Below are positions 16,802 through 25,605 of a DNA stretch of 55,882 nucleotides, one piece after another. Location of the stretch: the NCBI GenBank assembly GCA_028866435.1, contig JAGWIC010000007.1, forward strand, positions 1 through 55,882. The letters are read 5' to 3'. This DNA is from Lysobacteraceae bacterium. GTDB lineage: Bacteria; Pseudomonadota; Gammaproteobacteria; Xanthomonadales; Rhodanobacteraceae. The position numbers were made by a program, and so were the translations under genes. Each line of letters starts with the position of its first letter. Position 1 is the stretch's first letter. The notes below the pieces were generated by a model, which did not search any database, had not been told where the DNA came from, and worked only from the letters and a program-made list of their open reading frames with translations.

Positions 16802-18016
16802 TCATGAGGTTCCGCGGCGATGCACATCGTGCGTCACGAAGGGATGCGCGGGGTCGGGGGCGTCCAGCCAGTGCGGATGGGACAGCGTGTTGCGCATGTC
16901 GTCCATGCCCGAGTTCCAGTGCCGGCGCATGCTGTTGGCACTGAACTCGAAGTCCTTGTAGTGCCCTTCGTACGGCTTGTCGCGGTAGATCAGGTGGATC
17001 AGGTTGGTCAGTGCGCCGGACGAGCGCGTTTCGGCGCGAAGATAGGCCGGATCGCCACGCCGCGATTCGGGTACCAGCGCCATCACCTCATGCAGCAGCC
17101 GCTGGTGCTCGTGCTCGCGTTGCATGTATTCGGTGACCAGCCGCGTGCGGCTGGAATACTGGATGTCCTTGCTGCGCGCGGCCACCTGCGCCAGGTCGTG
17201 CGGCGGCTCGCCCGCCGCGCTCCACAGGTCGACCTGGAAGATCAGCGCATCGTGGCTGGGTCGATCCAGCAGCACCTGGTACAGCGGGGTATTGGAGACC
17301 ATGCCGCCGTCCCAGTAGAACTCGCCATCGATTTCCACCGCCGGGAAACCCGGCGGCAGCGCGCCGGAGGCCATGAAATGCTCGGCACGCAGGGTCTGCC
17401 GGGTGCTGTCGAAGTATTCGAAGTTGCCGCTGCGCACGTTGACCGCGCCGACCGACACGCGGATCGTGCGCGGGTCATTGACGCGGTCGAAATCGACCAG
17501 GCGCTCCAGCGTGCTGCGCAGCGGCGTCGTGTCGTACCAGCTGGCCATGACCGGGCCGGCGCGCCACGGTGCGAACGGCGGCGCGGGTACGCGCGGCAGG
17601 AAGAAGCCGGCCTGACCCTCGAACATGGCCCGCATGGCCGCCACGCCGCTCAGCCCATGGCGCAACGGCAGCGGCCACGGCAGGTCGTCGAACTGCGGCG
17701 ACGCCAGCGGCGCGGGCATGAATGGCGGCTTGCAGATGGTGTCCCAGAACTCGCGCAACTTCGCCACCCGGTGCGCGGGGGCATTGCCCGCGATGATCGC
17801 CGCGTTGAGCGCGCCGATGGAGATGCCGGCGACCCAGTTCGGCAGTCGCCCGGCCTCGTGCAGGGCCTCGTACACGCCGGCCTGGTACGAGCCGAGCGCG
17901 CCGCCGCCCTGCAGCACCAGGGCCACGGTGGGGTAGCTGCGCGGCGTCGGCCCGGCCGTGTCGCGGGGAGCGGCGGCGGGCTTGCGGGTCCGGCTTTTCG
18001 ATGCGGGCTTGTTCAT
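16802..18016 (-). CDS. Patatin-like hydrolase (possible polyhydroxybutyrate depolymerase or lipase)
   Basis: Patatin-fold serine hydrolase with a Ser-Asp dyad. The 404-aa protein shows oxyanion loop GGGALGSYQAG (about 38-48), nucleophile elbow GISIGAL (Ser66) and DGG (Asp236). The C-terminal part ends with DUF3734-like sequence. The N-terminal 25 residues are basic, rich in Lys, Ala and Pro, with no signal peptide, so it is probably cytoplasmic. Of two adjacent ATGs, 18016 is better spaced from GAGGGAGA. It lies 10 bp after the acetoacetate decarboxylase gene, so the three-gene cluster is probably an operon. A role in mobilising polyhydroxybutyrate is inference from that context; phospholipase activity is equally possible. 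Confidence 0.85.
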   Translation of the reverse strand: MNKPASKSRTRKPAAAPRDTAGPTPRSYPTVALVLQGGGALGSYQAGVYEALHEAGRLPNWVAGISIGALNAAIIAGNAPAHRVAKLREFWDTICKPPFMPAPLASPQFDDLPWPLPLRHGLSGVAAMRAMFEGQAGFFLPRVPAPPFAPWRAGPVMASWYDTTPLRSTLERLVDFDRVNDPRTIRVSVGAVNVRSGNFEYFDSTRQTLRAEHFMASGALPPGFPAVEIDGEFYWDGGMVSNTPLYQVLLDRPSHDALIFQVDLWSAAGEPPHDLAQVAARSKDIQYSSRTRLVTEYMQREHEHQRLLHEVMALVPESRRGDPAYLRAETRSSGALTNLIHLIYRDKPYEGHYKDFEFSANSMRRHWNSGMDDMRNTLSHPHWLDAPDPAHPFVTHDVHRRGTS

Positions 18017-18026
18017 CATGTCTCCC

Positions 18027-18776
18027 TCATGCGGCCGGCGCGGCCAGGTAGTCGTACACCACTTCGCCCAGTTCGAGGGTGAGGTCGGTGACGAAATGCA
18101 GCGCCGACTCCACCTTCAGCACCGGCAGCTCGGCCACGGGTGCCAGCGCGTGCTGGTGCAGTTCCAGCGAGGCCGGCCCGCTCCATGCGCCCTTCAGCGT
18201 GATGTTGCTGGTGAAATAGCGCACCAGCTCGCAGATGCGCGGCGTGCCGTCCACGTGCGGGATGATCTTGAGCAGGAAGTTCGGCGCCTGCAGCCCGGCG
18301 AGCACGGCGGCATGGTCGGCGGCGCGGTGCTTGAAGCCCATGGTGGCCTTGGCCACGCGCACCTTGCCGTAATCCAGGGTGCCGACCAAGGTGTCGATTT
18401 CGGTTTCCAGCAGCGGGCTGGCCAGCTTCTTGGGGAAGCCCCACAGTTCGCGGCCGCCGGCGATCGGCGGGTGGTCATTGAGGTACATCGAGTGCACATA
18501 GCCGCCGCGCACCCCCTGGAAGCTCACCGGTATCACCTGGCCGGATTCGGTGTAGTCGCCAAACCCGGTGGAATCGGGCATGCGGATGAACTCGTACTTG
18601 ACCAGCGGCTCGGTGACCTCGAGCGGCTCGGGCACCACTGCGCGCAGCGCGTCCAGGTCGGTACGATAGGTGACGACCAGAAATTCGCGATTGACGAAGC
18701 GGTACGGCCCCGGCGGAAACGCGGGGCTGGTCAGCGGCATGGCGAAGGCTTGGGCCTTGACGTCGGCGATCTTCAC
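18027..18776 (-). CDS. adc: Acetoacetate decarboxylase
   Basis: Decarboxylates acetoacetate to acetone and CO2 through a lysine Schiff base. The 249-aa protein has [14 protein letters not shown] with Lys116 and Lys117, aligned with the catalytic Lys115/Lys116 pair of the clostridial enzyme. The family glutamate region ([14 protein letters not shown]) is also present. It starts with GTG behind a clean AGGAG 8 bases upstream. Upstream lies 3-hydroxybutyrate dehydrogenase, whose product is its substrate. The gene is complete and codon use is like its neighbours. Confidence 0.93.
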   Translation of the reverse strand: MKIADVKAQAFAMPLTSPAFPPGPYRFVNREFLVVTYRTDLDALRAVVPEPLEVTEPLVKYEFIRMPDSTGFGDYTESGQVIPVSFQGVRGGYVHSMYLNDHPPIAGGRELWGFPKKLASPLLETEIDTLVGTLDYGKVRVAKATMGFKHRAADHAAVLAGLQAPNFLLKIIPHVDGTPRICELVRYFTSNITLKGAWSGPASLELHQHALAPVAELPVLKVESALHFVTDLTLELGEVVYDYLAAPAA

Positions 18777-18855
18777 GGGACAACTCCTTTGCTGAGAGGC
18801 GCGCGCCGCCGGGTCGCGGCCCGGCGCCGTGGCGGCATGGCTGGTGCGGATGTCC

Positions 18856-18884
18856 GGCGGCGCGGGGCAGGGCCGCGCGCCGCC
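18856..18884 (-). terminator. 9-bp GC hairpin just after the bdhA stop codon
   Basis: GGCGGCGCG (18856-18864) pairs perfectly with CGCGCCGCC (18876-18884) across an 11-nt loop. On the minus strand it begins 8 bases after the TAA of the dehydrogenase gene and lies before acetoacetate decarboxylase. No T-run follows, so it may slow transcription or protect the 3' end of the upstream message instead of terminating. Confidence 0.4.
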
Positions 18885-18892
18885 GCAGGTCC

Positions 18893-19693
18893 TTACTGCA
18901 TGTACCAGCCGTGGCTGACCACGAACGACTGGCCGGTGAGCGCCGCCGACGGAAAGGTGGCCAGGAACAGCGCCGTCTCGGCGATATCCTCGACCGTGGT
19001 GAAGACGCCGTCGACGGTGTCCTTCAACATCACGTTCTTGACCACGTCGGCCTCGCTGATGCCCAGCTCCTTCGCCTGCTCGGGGATCTGCTTCTCGACC
19101 AGCGGCGTGCGCACGAAACCGGGACAGATCACGTGCGAACGCACGTTGTGCGGCGCGCCCTCCTTGGCCAGGGTGCGGGCCAGGCCGAGCAGGCCGTGCT
19201 TGGCCGCGACGTAGGCGGACTTCAGCTTGGAGGCCTCATGGGAGTGCACCGAGCCCATGTAGATCACCACCCCGCCGCGGCTCTTGCCGGTACCGTCGTC
19301 CTTGTACATGTGCTGCAGGGCCGCCTTGGTGGTGAGGAAGCCGCCGTCGAGGTGGATCGCCAGCATCTTCTTCCAGTCGGCGAAGGCGAACTGCTCGATC
19401 GGATTGATGATCTGCACGCCGGCGTTGGAGATCAGGATGTCCAGCTGACCGAACTGCGCCACCAGTTTTTCGGTGCCCGCGTTGACCTCGGCCTCGTCGG
19501 TGACGTCCATCGCGATGCCGATGGCCTTGCCGCCCGCGGCGACGATTTCCGCCGCGGCCGCATCGGCGGCCTGCTGGTTGATGTCGGCGATGCCGATGGC
19601 CGCGCCATGCCTTGCGTACAGCTGGGCAATTTCCTTGCCGATACCGCTGGCCGCACCGGTAATCAGTGCGACCTTGCCGTCCAGACCTGCCAT
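18893..19693 (-). CDS. bdhA: 3-hydroxybutyrate dehydrogenase
   Basis: SDR enzyme interconverting (R)-3-hydroxybutyrate and acetoacetate with NAD, the step after polyhydroxybutyrate depolymerisation. The 266-aa protein has the cofactor loop TGAASGIG (12-19), SNAG, and a catalytic triad in [21 protein letters not shown]. The family's C-terminal pattern includes [19 protein letters not shown] and a SHGW ending. ATG 19693 follows AGGAG with 7-base spacing. Its neighbours adc and the patatin gene read in the same direction; speA lies upstream across 85 bp. Confidence 0.94.
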   Translation of the reverse strand: MAGLDGKVALITGAASGIGKEIAQLYARHGAAIGIADINQQAADAAAAEIVAAGGKAIGIAMDVTDEAEVNAGTEKLVAQFGQLDILISNAGVQIINPIEQFAFADWKKMLAIHLDGGFLTTKAALQHMYKDDGTGKSRGGVVIYMGSVHSHEASKLKSAYVAAKHGLLGLARTLAKEGAPHNVRSHVICPGFVRTPLVEKQIPEQAKELGISEADVVKNVMLKDTVDGVFTTVEDIAETALFLATFPSAALTGQSFVVSHGWYMQ

Positions 19694-19778
19694 GGGAATC
19701 TCCTGAAGTCGATGGGGGGGTATTGCAGCGCACCATTCTGGACCGGGCCGGTCTCCGGGAAAAGAGCCGGCCAGGCCA

Positions 19779-21668
19779 TCAGCGCGATTTTTCCGCCAGA
19801 TAGGTGTAGGCGGTGAGGCCGGCGTCCAGCCAGTCATAGAGCCGCCCGGCCTCGCCAGCTGTGACCCCGGCGGCGGCGATCCGTTCCCGGTAACTGCGGC
19901 GCAGCTCGGCCAGGTCGTAGCCGACATAGTCCAGCATCAGGTCGGTGGTGTCGCCGCGACGCACGTGGGCGAAGGTGTAGCCCTCGCCGTCGACGCGCAC
20001 ATTGACCGCGTCGGTATCGCCGAACAGGTTGTGGATGTCGCCCAGGGTCTCCTGGTACGCGCCCACCATGAAGATGCCCAGGCAGTAGTTCTCGCCCTCG
20101 TGCAGTGCATGCAGCGGCAGGCTGACGTCGACGCCGTCGGCGTCGACGTAGTGGTCGATGCGGCCATCCGAATCGCAGGTGAGGTCGACGATCACGCCGC
20201 GCCGGGTCGGCCGTTCGTCCAGCCGCGCGATCGGCACGATCGGGAAGATCTGTTCGATCGCCCAGATGTCGGGCACCGATTCGAACACCGAGAAGTTGGC
20301 GAAATACTTGTCCACCAGCTTCTCGTCCAGCTCGTCCAGCGCCTGGCGGTGCGCGCGCTCGGACGGCAGCAGGCGACCGCGCACGGCATTGGCGATGGCG
20401 TAGAACATCTCGTCCAGCCGCGCACGGTCGGCCAGCGACAGCTGGCCCAGCGCGTACAGCGACTGCCCCTCGGCCAGGTGGTGCTGGGCCTCGTGGAACA
20501 GCTCCAGCGGCGGGCGCTCGTCCAGCGCCGCATGCACCTCGCGCAGGTGCCGCAGCACGCCGGGCTCCTCGAGTTTCAGCGGCGCCATGCGGCCGGCAGG
20601 CACCTGTTCCACCTCGGTCACGTTGATCACCATCACCGCATGGTGCGCGGTCATCGCGCGGCCTGCCTCGGTGAGGATGTGCGGCGCGGCCAGCCCCTCG
20701 GCGGCCACCGCCTCGGCCAGCGACTGCACGATGGTGGCGGCATATTGCTGGATCGAGTAGTTGATCGAGTTGTGGCTGCGCGAACGGGTGCCCTCGTAGT
20801 CCACGCCCAGGCCACCGCCGACGTCGACGATCTCCAGCGGCACGCCGAGCCGGGTCAGCTCGATGAAATAGCGGGTGGCCTCGCGCATGCCGTTGGCGAT
20901 GTCGCGCACGTTGGAGATCTGCGAGCCCATGTGGAAGTGTTGCAGCTTGAGCGTGTGCTTGAGGCCGGCGCCGTCGAGCCGCTCGATCAGGGTCAGCACC
21001 TGGCTCGGCGACAGCCCGAACTTGCCCTTGTCGCCGCCGGTGTTCTGCCACTTGCCGGCGCCGATCGAGGCCAGCCGCACGCGCACGCCGAGCAGCGGCT
21101 CGACATCCAGCGCCTTCGCCTCGGCGAGCACGTGATCGAGCTCGGACAGTTTCTCGATCACGATGTGCACGCGCAGGCCGAGCTTGCGCCCGATCAGCGC
21201 CAGACGCACGTATTCGCGATCCTTGTAGCCGTTGCAGATGACGATGGAGCCCGCGCGCGCCATCGCCAGCACCGCCATCAGCTCGGGCTTGGAGCCGGCC
21301 TCCAGGCCAAAACCGTGCGTGCCGGCGGCGACCAGTTCCCCGGCCACGCCGCGCTGCTGGTTGACCTTGATCGGGTAGATCGCGGTGTAGCCACCGGCGT
21401 AGTCGTTGTCTACGATCGCGTTGGCGAATGCCTCCTGCAGGCGCGCCAGGCGGTCGGCCAGGATGTCGGGGAAACGCACCAGCAGCGGCAGGCGCAAGCC
21501 CTCGGCGCGGGCCTGCGCGACGATGCCGGGCAGGGACAGCGCCGGACCGCGGGCGCCGCGCGGGCGCATCACGATATGGCCGGCGTCGTCGACGTCGACA
21601 TAACCGTCGCCCCAATGGGCGGTGGCATAGGTGTGGCGGGCGGTATCAATGGTCCAGGACTTGGACAT
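19779..21668 (-). CDS. speA: Biosynthetic arginine decarboxylase
   Basis: PLP enzyme converting arginine to agmatine, the first step of one route to putrescine and spermidine. The 629-aa protein fits the fold III biosynthetic type: PLP lysine in YPIKVNQQR (Lys101), the glycine-rich phosphate site [12 protein letters not shown], and conserved [10 protein letters not shown] and [19 protein letters not shown]. The ATG follows AAGGAAAG. It is divergent from speE, with 268 bp between starts; that gap contains the imperfect palindrome GTCATCCATGAC (21837-21848), which could be an operator. Confidence 0.97.
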   Translation of the reverse strand: MSKSWTIDTARHTYATAHWGDGYVDVDDAGHIVMRPRGARGPALSLPGIVAQARAEGLRLPLLVRFPDILADRLARLQEAFANAIVDNDYAGGYTAIYPIKVNQQRGVAGELVAAGTHGFGLEAGSKPELMAVLAMARAGSIVICNGYKDREYVRLALIGRKLGLRVHIVIEKLSELDHVLAEAKALDVEPLLGVRVRLASIGAGKWQNTGGDKGKFGLSPSQVLTLIERLDGAGLKHTLKLQHFHMGSQISNVRDIANGMREATRYFIELTRLGVPLEIVDVGGGLGVDYEGTRSRSHNSINYSIQQYAATIVQSLAEAVAAEGLAAPHILTEAGRAMTAHHAVMVINVTEVEQVPAGRMAPLKLEEPGVLRHLREVHAALDERPPLELFHEAQHHLAEGQSLYALGQLSLADRARLDEMFYAIANAVRGRLLPSERAHRQALDELDEKLVDKYFANFSVFESVPDIWAIEQIFPIVPIARLDERPTRRGVIVDLTCDSDGRIDHYVDADGVDVSLPLHALHEGENYCLGIFMVGAYQETLGDIHNLFGDTDAVNVRVDGEGYTFAHVRRGDTTDLMLDYVGYDLAELRRSYRERIAAAGVTAGEAGRLYDWLDAGLTAYTYLAEKSR

Positions 21669-21936
21669 GGGCTTTCCTTGTGAAAAAGGATCCTCTGTCG
21701 CAGCGGCGAGCCTTGACGATCATGCTCCGTGAGCGGAAAGCCGGCCGGCCGGAAGCCTCGCACGCCGCGGGGCCGGATGGGCTTGCTCGGTCGCCGTCGT
21801 GCCATGGCCACGGCCGGCCGAGCGGCCATTGTAATGGTCATCCATGACAATGCATGCGGCAACCGCAGAGGACGTCGCCCGCGGTTGCCGCTACACTTCG
21901 CGTCCTTGTATTTCACGTTGGCACGGGAACACCGTC

Positions 21937-22791
21937 ATGTCGCAGCAACCCAGCTGGTACACCGAAGCACACCAGGCCTCCGGCTCCTCCATCGGATTCC
22001 GCACCGAGCAGATGCTGCACGCGGAAAAGACGCCGTTCCAGACCATCGAGATCCACCAGACCACCGACTGGGGCAACCTGATGGTGATCGACGGCTGCGT
22101 GATGCTGACCACGCGCGACAATTTCCTCTACCACGAGATGATGACCCACCCGGCGCTGTTCACCCATGCGCGCGCCAAGCGCGTGGTGATCATCGGCGGT
22201 GGCGACTGCGGCACCCTGCGCGAGGTGCTCAAGCACGAGGAAGTGGAGTCGGCGGTGCAGGTGGAGATCGACGAGCGCGTGACCCGCCTGGCCGAAAAGT
22301 ACTTTCCGGAGCTGTGCGAGGCCAACGGCGACCCGCGCGCGCAATTGCTGTTCATCGACGGCATCAGGTACATGGCCGAATGCGAGCCGGAGTCGCTGGA
22401 CCTGGTCATCGTCGACTCGACCGACCCGGTCGGCCCGGCCGAAGGCCTGTTCAACGCCGCGTTCTACGCCAGCTGCTACAAGGCGCTGCGCCACGGCGGC
22501 ATCCTGGTGCAGCAGAGCGAGTCGCCGCTGGCGCACCTGGAACTGATCAAGTCGATGCGCTCGGCCATGCGCACCAGCGGCTTCAGCGCCGTGCGCACGC
22601 TGCCGTTTCCGCAGCCCTGCTACCCGACCGGCTGGTGGAGCTGCACCATGGCGCGCAAGGGCGGCGACCTGTCGGGTTTCCGCGAGCGCGGCGCGCTGAG
22701 CAAGAATTTCCCCACCCGCTATTACAACGCCGACATCCACAAGGGCGCCCTGGCGCAGCCGGAGTTCATGCGCGAGGCCTTCGGCGAATAG
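21937..22791 (+). CDS. speE: Spermidine synthase
   Basis: Transfers an aminopropyl group from decarboxylated S-adenosylmethionine to putrescine. The 284-aa protein begins WYTEAHQASGSSIGFRTEQM, typical of SpeE, and has the nucleoside-binding loop GGGDCGTLREVLKH and the DSTDPVGPAEGLF active-site region. The loop has Cys where most members have Gly (GGGDGG). The start is taken at MSQQPSWYTE; 31 upstream codons are open but do not resemble the family. No gene for S-adenosylmethionine decarboxylase is in the window. Confidence 0.96.
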   Translation: MSQQPSWYTEAHQASGSSIGFRTEQMLHAEKTPFQTIEIHQTTDWGNLMVIDGCVMLTTRDNFLYHEMMTHPALFTHARAKRVVIIGGGDCGTLREVLKHEEVESAVQVEIDERVTRLAEKYFPELCEANGDPRAQLLFIDGIRYMAECEPESLDLVIVDSTDPVGPAEGLFNAAFYASCYKALRHGGILVQQSESPLAHLELIKSMRSAMRTSGFSAVRTLPFPQPCYPTGWWSCTMARKGGDLSGFRERGALSKNFPTRYYNADIHKGALAQPEFMREAFGE

Positions 22792-22793
22792 GC

Positions 22794-22845
22794 CGGGATT
22801 CGGGATTCGGGATTCGGGATTCGGGATTCGGGATTCGGGATTCGG
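22794..22845. repeat. Heptanucleotide tandem array (7 x CGGGATT)
   Basis: Seven exact copies of CGGGATT run from 22794 to 22842, followed by a partial CGG. They start 3 bases after the speE stop codon. A 12-bp sequence at 22869-22880 (CCCGAATCCCGG) is the exact reverse complement of 22793-22804, so the array can fold back into a long hairpin ahead of the convergent small gene. Similar GGGATTC heptamers are familiar in Xanthomonadaceae intergenic regions. Copy number may vary between strains. Confidence 0.95.
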
Positions 22846-22883
22846 TAAAGCATTGCGGCTCGCGGAAACCCGAATCCCGGCAC

Positions 22884-23078
22884 TCAAAACATCTTCGAGC
22901 GCACCTTGGGCAGCAGCACCAGCAGCAAGGTGGCTACCGGGCCCAGCGGCAGCGACAGCAGAAACCAGATCAGGCCGCTGCGGTTCTTGCCCTGGGCCAG
23001 GGCGGCGTTGATCAGCGCCAGCGTGCCCCAGCCCACGAACCACGGCGCGCCATCGGCGAATCTCGACAATTGTTGCAC
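22884..23078 (-). CDS. Small membrane protein of unknown function
   Basis: A 64-aa hydrophobic protein with two likely membrane segments, around WFVGWGTLALINAALAQ and SGLIWFLLSLPLGPVATLLLVLLP, separated by a basic GKNRSG turn. It ends in a basic tail. It starts at GTG 23078 behind GGGAGAG with good spacing; a longer ATG-initiated frame (23117) lacks such a site. I do not recognise a family beyond the general pattern of short two-helix bacterial membrane proteins. It is convergent with speE across the heptamer array. Confidence 0.65.
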   Translation of the reverse strand: MQQLSRFADGAPWFVGWGTLALINAALAQGKNRSGLIWFLLSLPLGPVATLLLVLLPKVRSKMF

Positions 23079-23229
23079 TGGTCTCTCCCGTGGTGGTGGA
23101 CGCACCCCCGCGCCCAATCGCCAATGCTAGCAAGCTCGCCGGCCCTCTGCTCGCATCAAAGCGGCCTTGAATCAGCCACGCTTAATCCGCGCAGGTTAAG
23201 CTGACCGCTTTGCTTGCGGACCGAATCCC

Positions 23230-24261
23230 ATGATGCGTGCCATGCGCTACTTCATGCTGAGCTGCGCCCTGTCCCTGCTGGCCAGCCCGGCGATCGCCGC
23301 CAAGGCACCGGCCGGCGCGAAAGCCGGCGAATCGGCGAAGGTGCTCAAGGCGCGCGACAAGGCCCAACTCGCCTTCCAGCGCGACCTGGTCAGCGTGCTG
23401 GCGCCCCGCGCCGACGCCGCACCCCTGCTGGGCGCGGCGCTGCTGGCCCGACCGCTGGTGAACCAGCCGCCTAGCAACAGCTTTCACGCCCTGATCGCGC
23501 GCGCGGCCCAGGCTGATGGCGCTGGCGCGGCGGTGTCCTGGGTGCGGCTGGCCGATTGCGACCGGGCCGCGGACAACTGCCCGAACCAGGCCGCGCTGCA
23601 GCAATTGCTGGTGCAGGCGCCGGACAACGCAGCGGTATGGCTGCTCAAGCTGGGCGTGGACGCACGCGACATGAAGCGGGACGCGGTGCGCGAGGACCTG
23701 CGCAAGGCCGCCGCAGCCAAGATGTATGACGACTACACCGGCAGCAGCCTGCAGGCGCTGGCGGACGTGGTCGGGGTGCTGCCGCCGCCGGCCGCCAGCT
23801 ACAACCCGGCCCGCAAGGGTGGGGCGGTCGGCATGCAGACCGTGCTGGTGTTCGGCATCGGCGGTACCCAGCCGCAGCCCGGCCTGCCGATGATCGCCAA
23901 GCTCTGCGACAACGCCGGCAAGGACGCTTCCATCAAGAGCGACTGCCAGCAGCTGGGCAAGCTGCTCGAATGGGGCTCCAGCCCGCTCGCCCGCTCGCTC
24001 GGCCTGCACCTGCGCGAAGTCCTCGACAATGACCCGGCCCAGCGGCAGGGCGCCAGGGACGAGCGCCGCAACCTGATCTGGCAGGTACAGAATTTCGAGC
24101 TGCTGCTGGCGCGGGCGCTCGACGATGCGGAGGTGGCCCAGCGCCTGCTCGCGCTGGCCCGCAACGGCGGCAGCGCGATGAGCCTGGAACTGGCCGCCCT
24201 GCGTGACAGCGGCATTCCCGTCGAGGCCCCGGCGGGCTGGCAGCCGCGCCGCGCGGAGTGA
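23230..24261 (+). CDS. Exported hypothetical protein
   Basis: A 343-aa protein I do not recognise. The N-terminus is a signal peptide (YFMLSCALSLLASPAIAA, cleavage after AIAA), so it is probably periplasmic. The body is rich in Ala and Leu with helical character and resembles a degenerate tetratricopeptide-type solenoid (for example NAAVWLLKLGVDARDMKRD), but no canonical repeat can be counted. Four cysteines are visible in two pairs (DCDRAADNC, LCDNAGKDASIKSDC), perhaps disulfides. The exact start among ATGs at 23230, 23233 and 23242 is uncertain. A gene for a ParA ATPase follows 77 bp later. Confidence 0.8.
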   Translation: MMRAMRYFMLSCALSLLASPAIAAKAPAGAKAGESAKVLKARDKAQLAFQRDLVSVLAPRADAAPLLGAALLARPLVNQPPSNSFHALIARAAQADGAGAAVSWVRLADCDRAADNCPNQAALQQLLVQAPDNAAVWLLKLGVDARDMKRDAVREDLRKAAAAKMYDDYTGSSLQALADVVGVLPPPAASYNPARKGGAVGMQTVLVFGIGGTQPQPGLPMIAKLCDNAGKDASIKSDCQQLGKLLEWGSSPLARSLGLHLREVLDNDPAQRQGARDERRNLIWQVQNFELLLARALDDAEVAQRLLALARNGGSAMSLELAALRDSGIPVEAPAGWQPRRAE

Positions 24262-24338
24262 ACTTCGCCGGCGCGACGCTTTGCGGCGCATCCGCAGCCG
24301 TGTAGGCTTGGCCCACCTTCCGCAGCAAGGATCAGTCG

Positions 24339-24971
24339 ATGTTTACGACGCTGGTGGCGAGCAGCAAGGGCGGTTGTGGCAAGAGCACGCTGGTTACCCA
24401 GCTCGCTTCGCACTGGGCACAGGCCGGACAACGCACGGTCATCGTGGACGGCGACCGGCAGGGTTCCAGCTTTCGCTGGGCCTCCCTGCGGCCGGAGCAT
24501 GTCCCCGGCGTGCTGGCCTTCGAGGGCGGCCGCAAGGCATTGAAGAAGCTGCCACCGGACACCCAGCAGCTGCTGATCGACACCGCCGCCGGTTCCGGCG
24601 AGCGCGAGCTCGAACCCTACCTGGAACACGCCAACGTGCTGCTGGTGCCGGTACTGCCGTCCTCGTTCGACCTGCATGCGACGCTGGGCTTCCTCGACGA
24701 GCTGCAGTCGGTCAATCGCATCCACCGCGGCAAACTGCCGGTGGCGCTGGTCGGCAACCGGCTCAAGCCCTGGACCCATGCGAGCCAGGATGCGCTGGCG
24801 CAGCTGGCCGAGCAGGCGCCCTTTCCGGTCGTCGCGCAACTGCGCGACAGCCAGGCGTACGTGCTGCTGAACGCGCTGGGCAAGGGGATCTTCGACTACC
24901 AGTCCGAGCAGGTGCGCAGCCACCAGCAGGACTGGAAAGCCCTGCTGCGCTGGATCCGCCGCCAGCCGTGA
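24339..24971 (+). CDS. Orphan ParA/MinD-family ATPase
   Basis: Deviant Walker ATPase of the kind that positions DNA or protein cargo. The 210-aa protein has Walker A KGGCGKST (10-17) with the signature lysine, an A' aspartate in VIVDGDRQGSS, and a Walker B-like LLIDTAAG. It lacks an N-terminal DNA-binding extension, and no parB or parS-like partner is adjacent, so it is not the chromosome partition ParA. AAGGA precedes the ATG. The flanking genes are an unknown exported protein and sixA, and give no clear cargo. Confidence 0.88.
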   Translation: MFTTLVASSKGGCGKSTLVTQLASHWAQAGQRTVIVDGDRQGSSFRWASLRPEHVPGVLAFEGGRKALKKLPPDTQQLLIDTAAGSGERELEPYLEHANVLLVPVLPSSFDLHATLGFLDELQSVNRIHRGKLPVALVGNRLKPWTHASQDALAQLAEQAPFPVVAQLRDSQAYVLLNALGKGIFDYQSEQVRSHQQDWKALLRWIRRQP

Positions 24972-25023
24972 CCCGAACCATTCCACCGCGCAGTCGCGCC
25001 CCTCACCACCGCTGGAGTCCTCC

Positions 25024-25497
25024 ATGCACGAATTGATCCTGTTGCGGCACGCCGAAGCCGTACCGATAGAGTCCACCGGCGACGACCCGGCGCGACCGCT
25101 GAGTTCCCGCGGCGAGCAGGAAGCGCAGGCGGCCGGGCGCTGGCTTGCCGCGCACGGTCTGCGCCCGGAGCGGGTGCTGTGCTCGCCCACGCGACGCACC
25201 GACGAGACCACCCAGTGGGCGCTGGCCGCGATCGACACCCCGCCGGTGCCGCAGATGGCCGCGGAAATCTACAACGCCTCGCCCGGCGAACTGCTGGCCC
25301 TGCTCGACCAGCACGGCGACGCCGGCACGGTGATGCTGGTGGGACACAATCCGGGCATCGAGCGCCTGGTTGCCTTGCTGGTGGAAGGCCGCTCCGACGA
25401 CTTCCGCGGCATGCCCCCGGGCGCCATGGCGGTGCTGCACCTGGATGGCGCGCTGGAACCGGGCCATGCGCGGCTCGATGCCTTCTGGTCGCCCTGA
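25024..25497 (+). CDS. sixA: SixA-type phosphohistidine phosphatase
   Basis: Small histidine phosphatase; E. coli SixA acts on phosphohistidines of ArcB and the nitrogen phosphotransferase system. The 157-aa protein has the catalytic RHA (Arg8-His9), a second histidine in LVGHNPGIE (His108), and an SPTRRTDET motif. Only the phosphatase core is present, with no signal peptide. GGAGTCCTCC precedes the ATG. The physiological substrate cannot be told from the sequence. Confidence 0.9.
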   Translation: MHELILLRHAEAVPIESTGDDPARPLSSRGEQEAQAAGRWLAAHGLRPERVLCSPTRRTDETTQWALAAIDTPPVPQMAAEIYNASPGELLALLDQHGDAGTVMLVGHNPGIERLVALLVEGRSDDFRGMPPGAMAVLHLDGALEPGHARLDAFWSP

Positions 25498-25605
25498 CGC
25501 CGCCCGCTCCACTCCCTAACCGCCCGCCCGGCCCACCGCCCGAACGCTTGCCCGAGAGCACGCCGCGGTGCCGGTCGGCGGATGCGCCGCCCTTATCATC
25601 CGCCG

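Noticed and set aside
22794-22845. CRISPR array
   Set aside because: The unit is a 7-bp tandem repeat without spacers and no cas gene is present.
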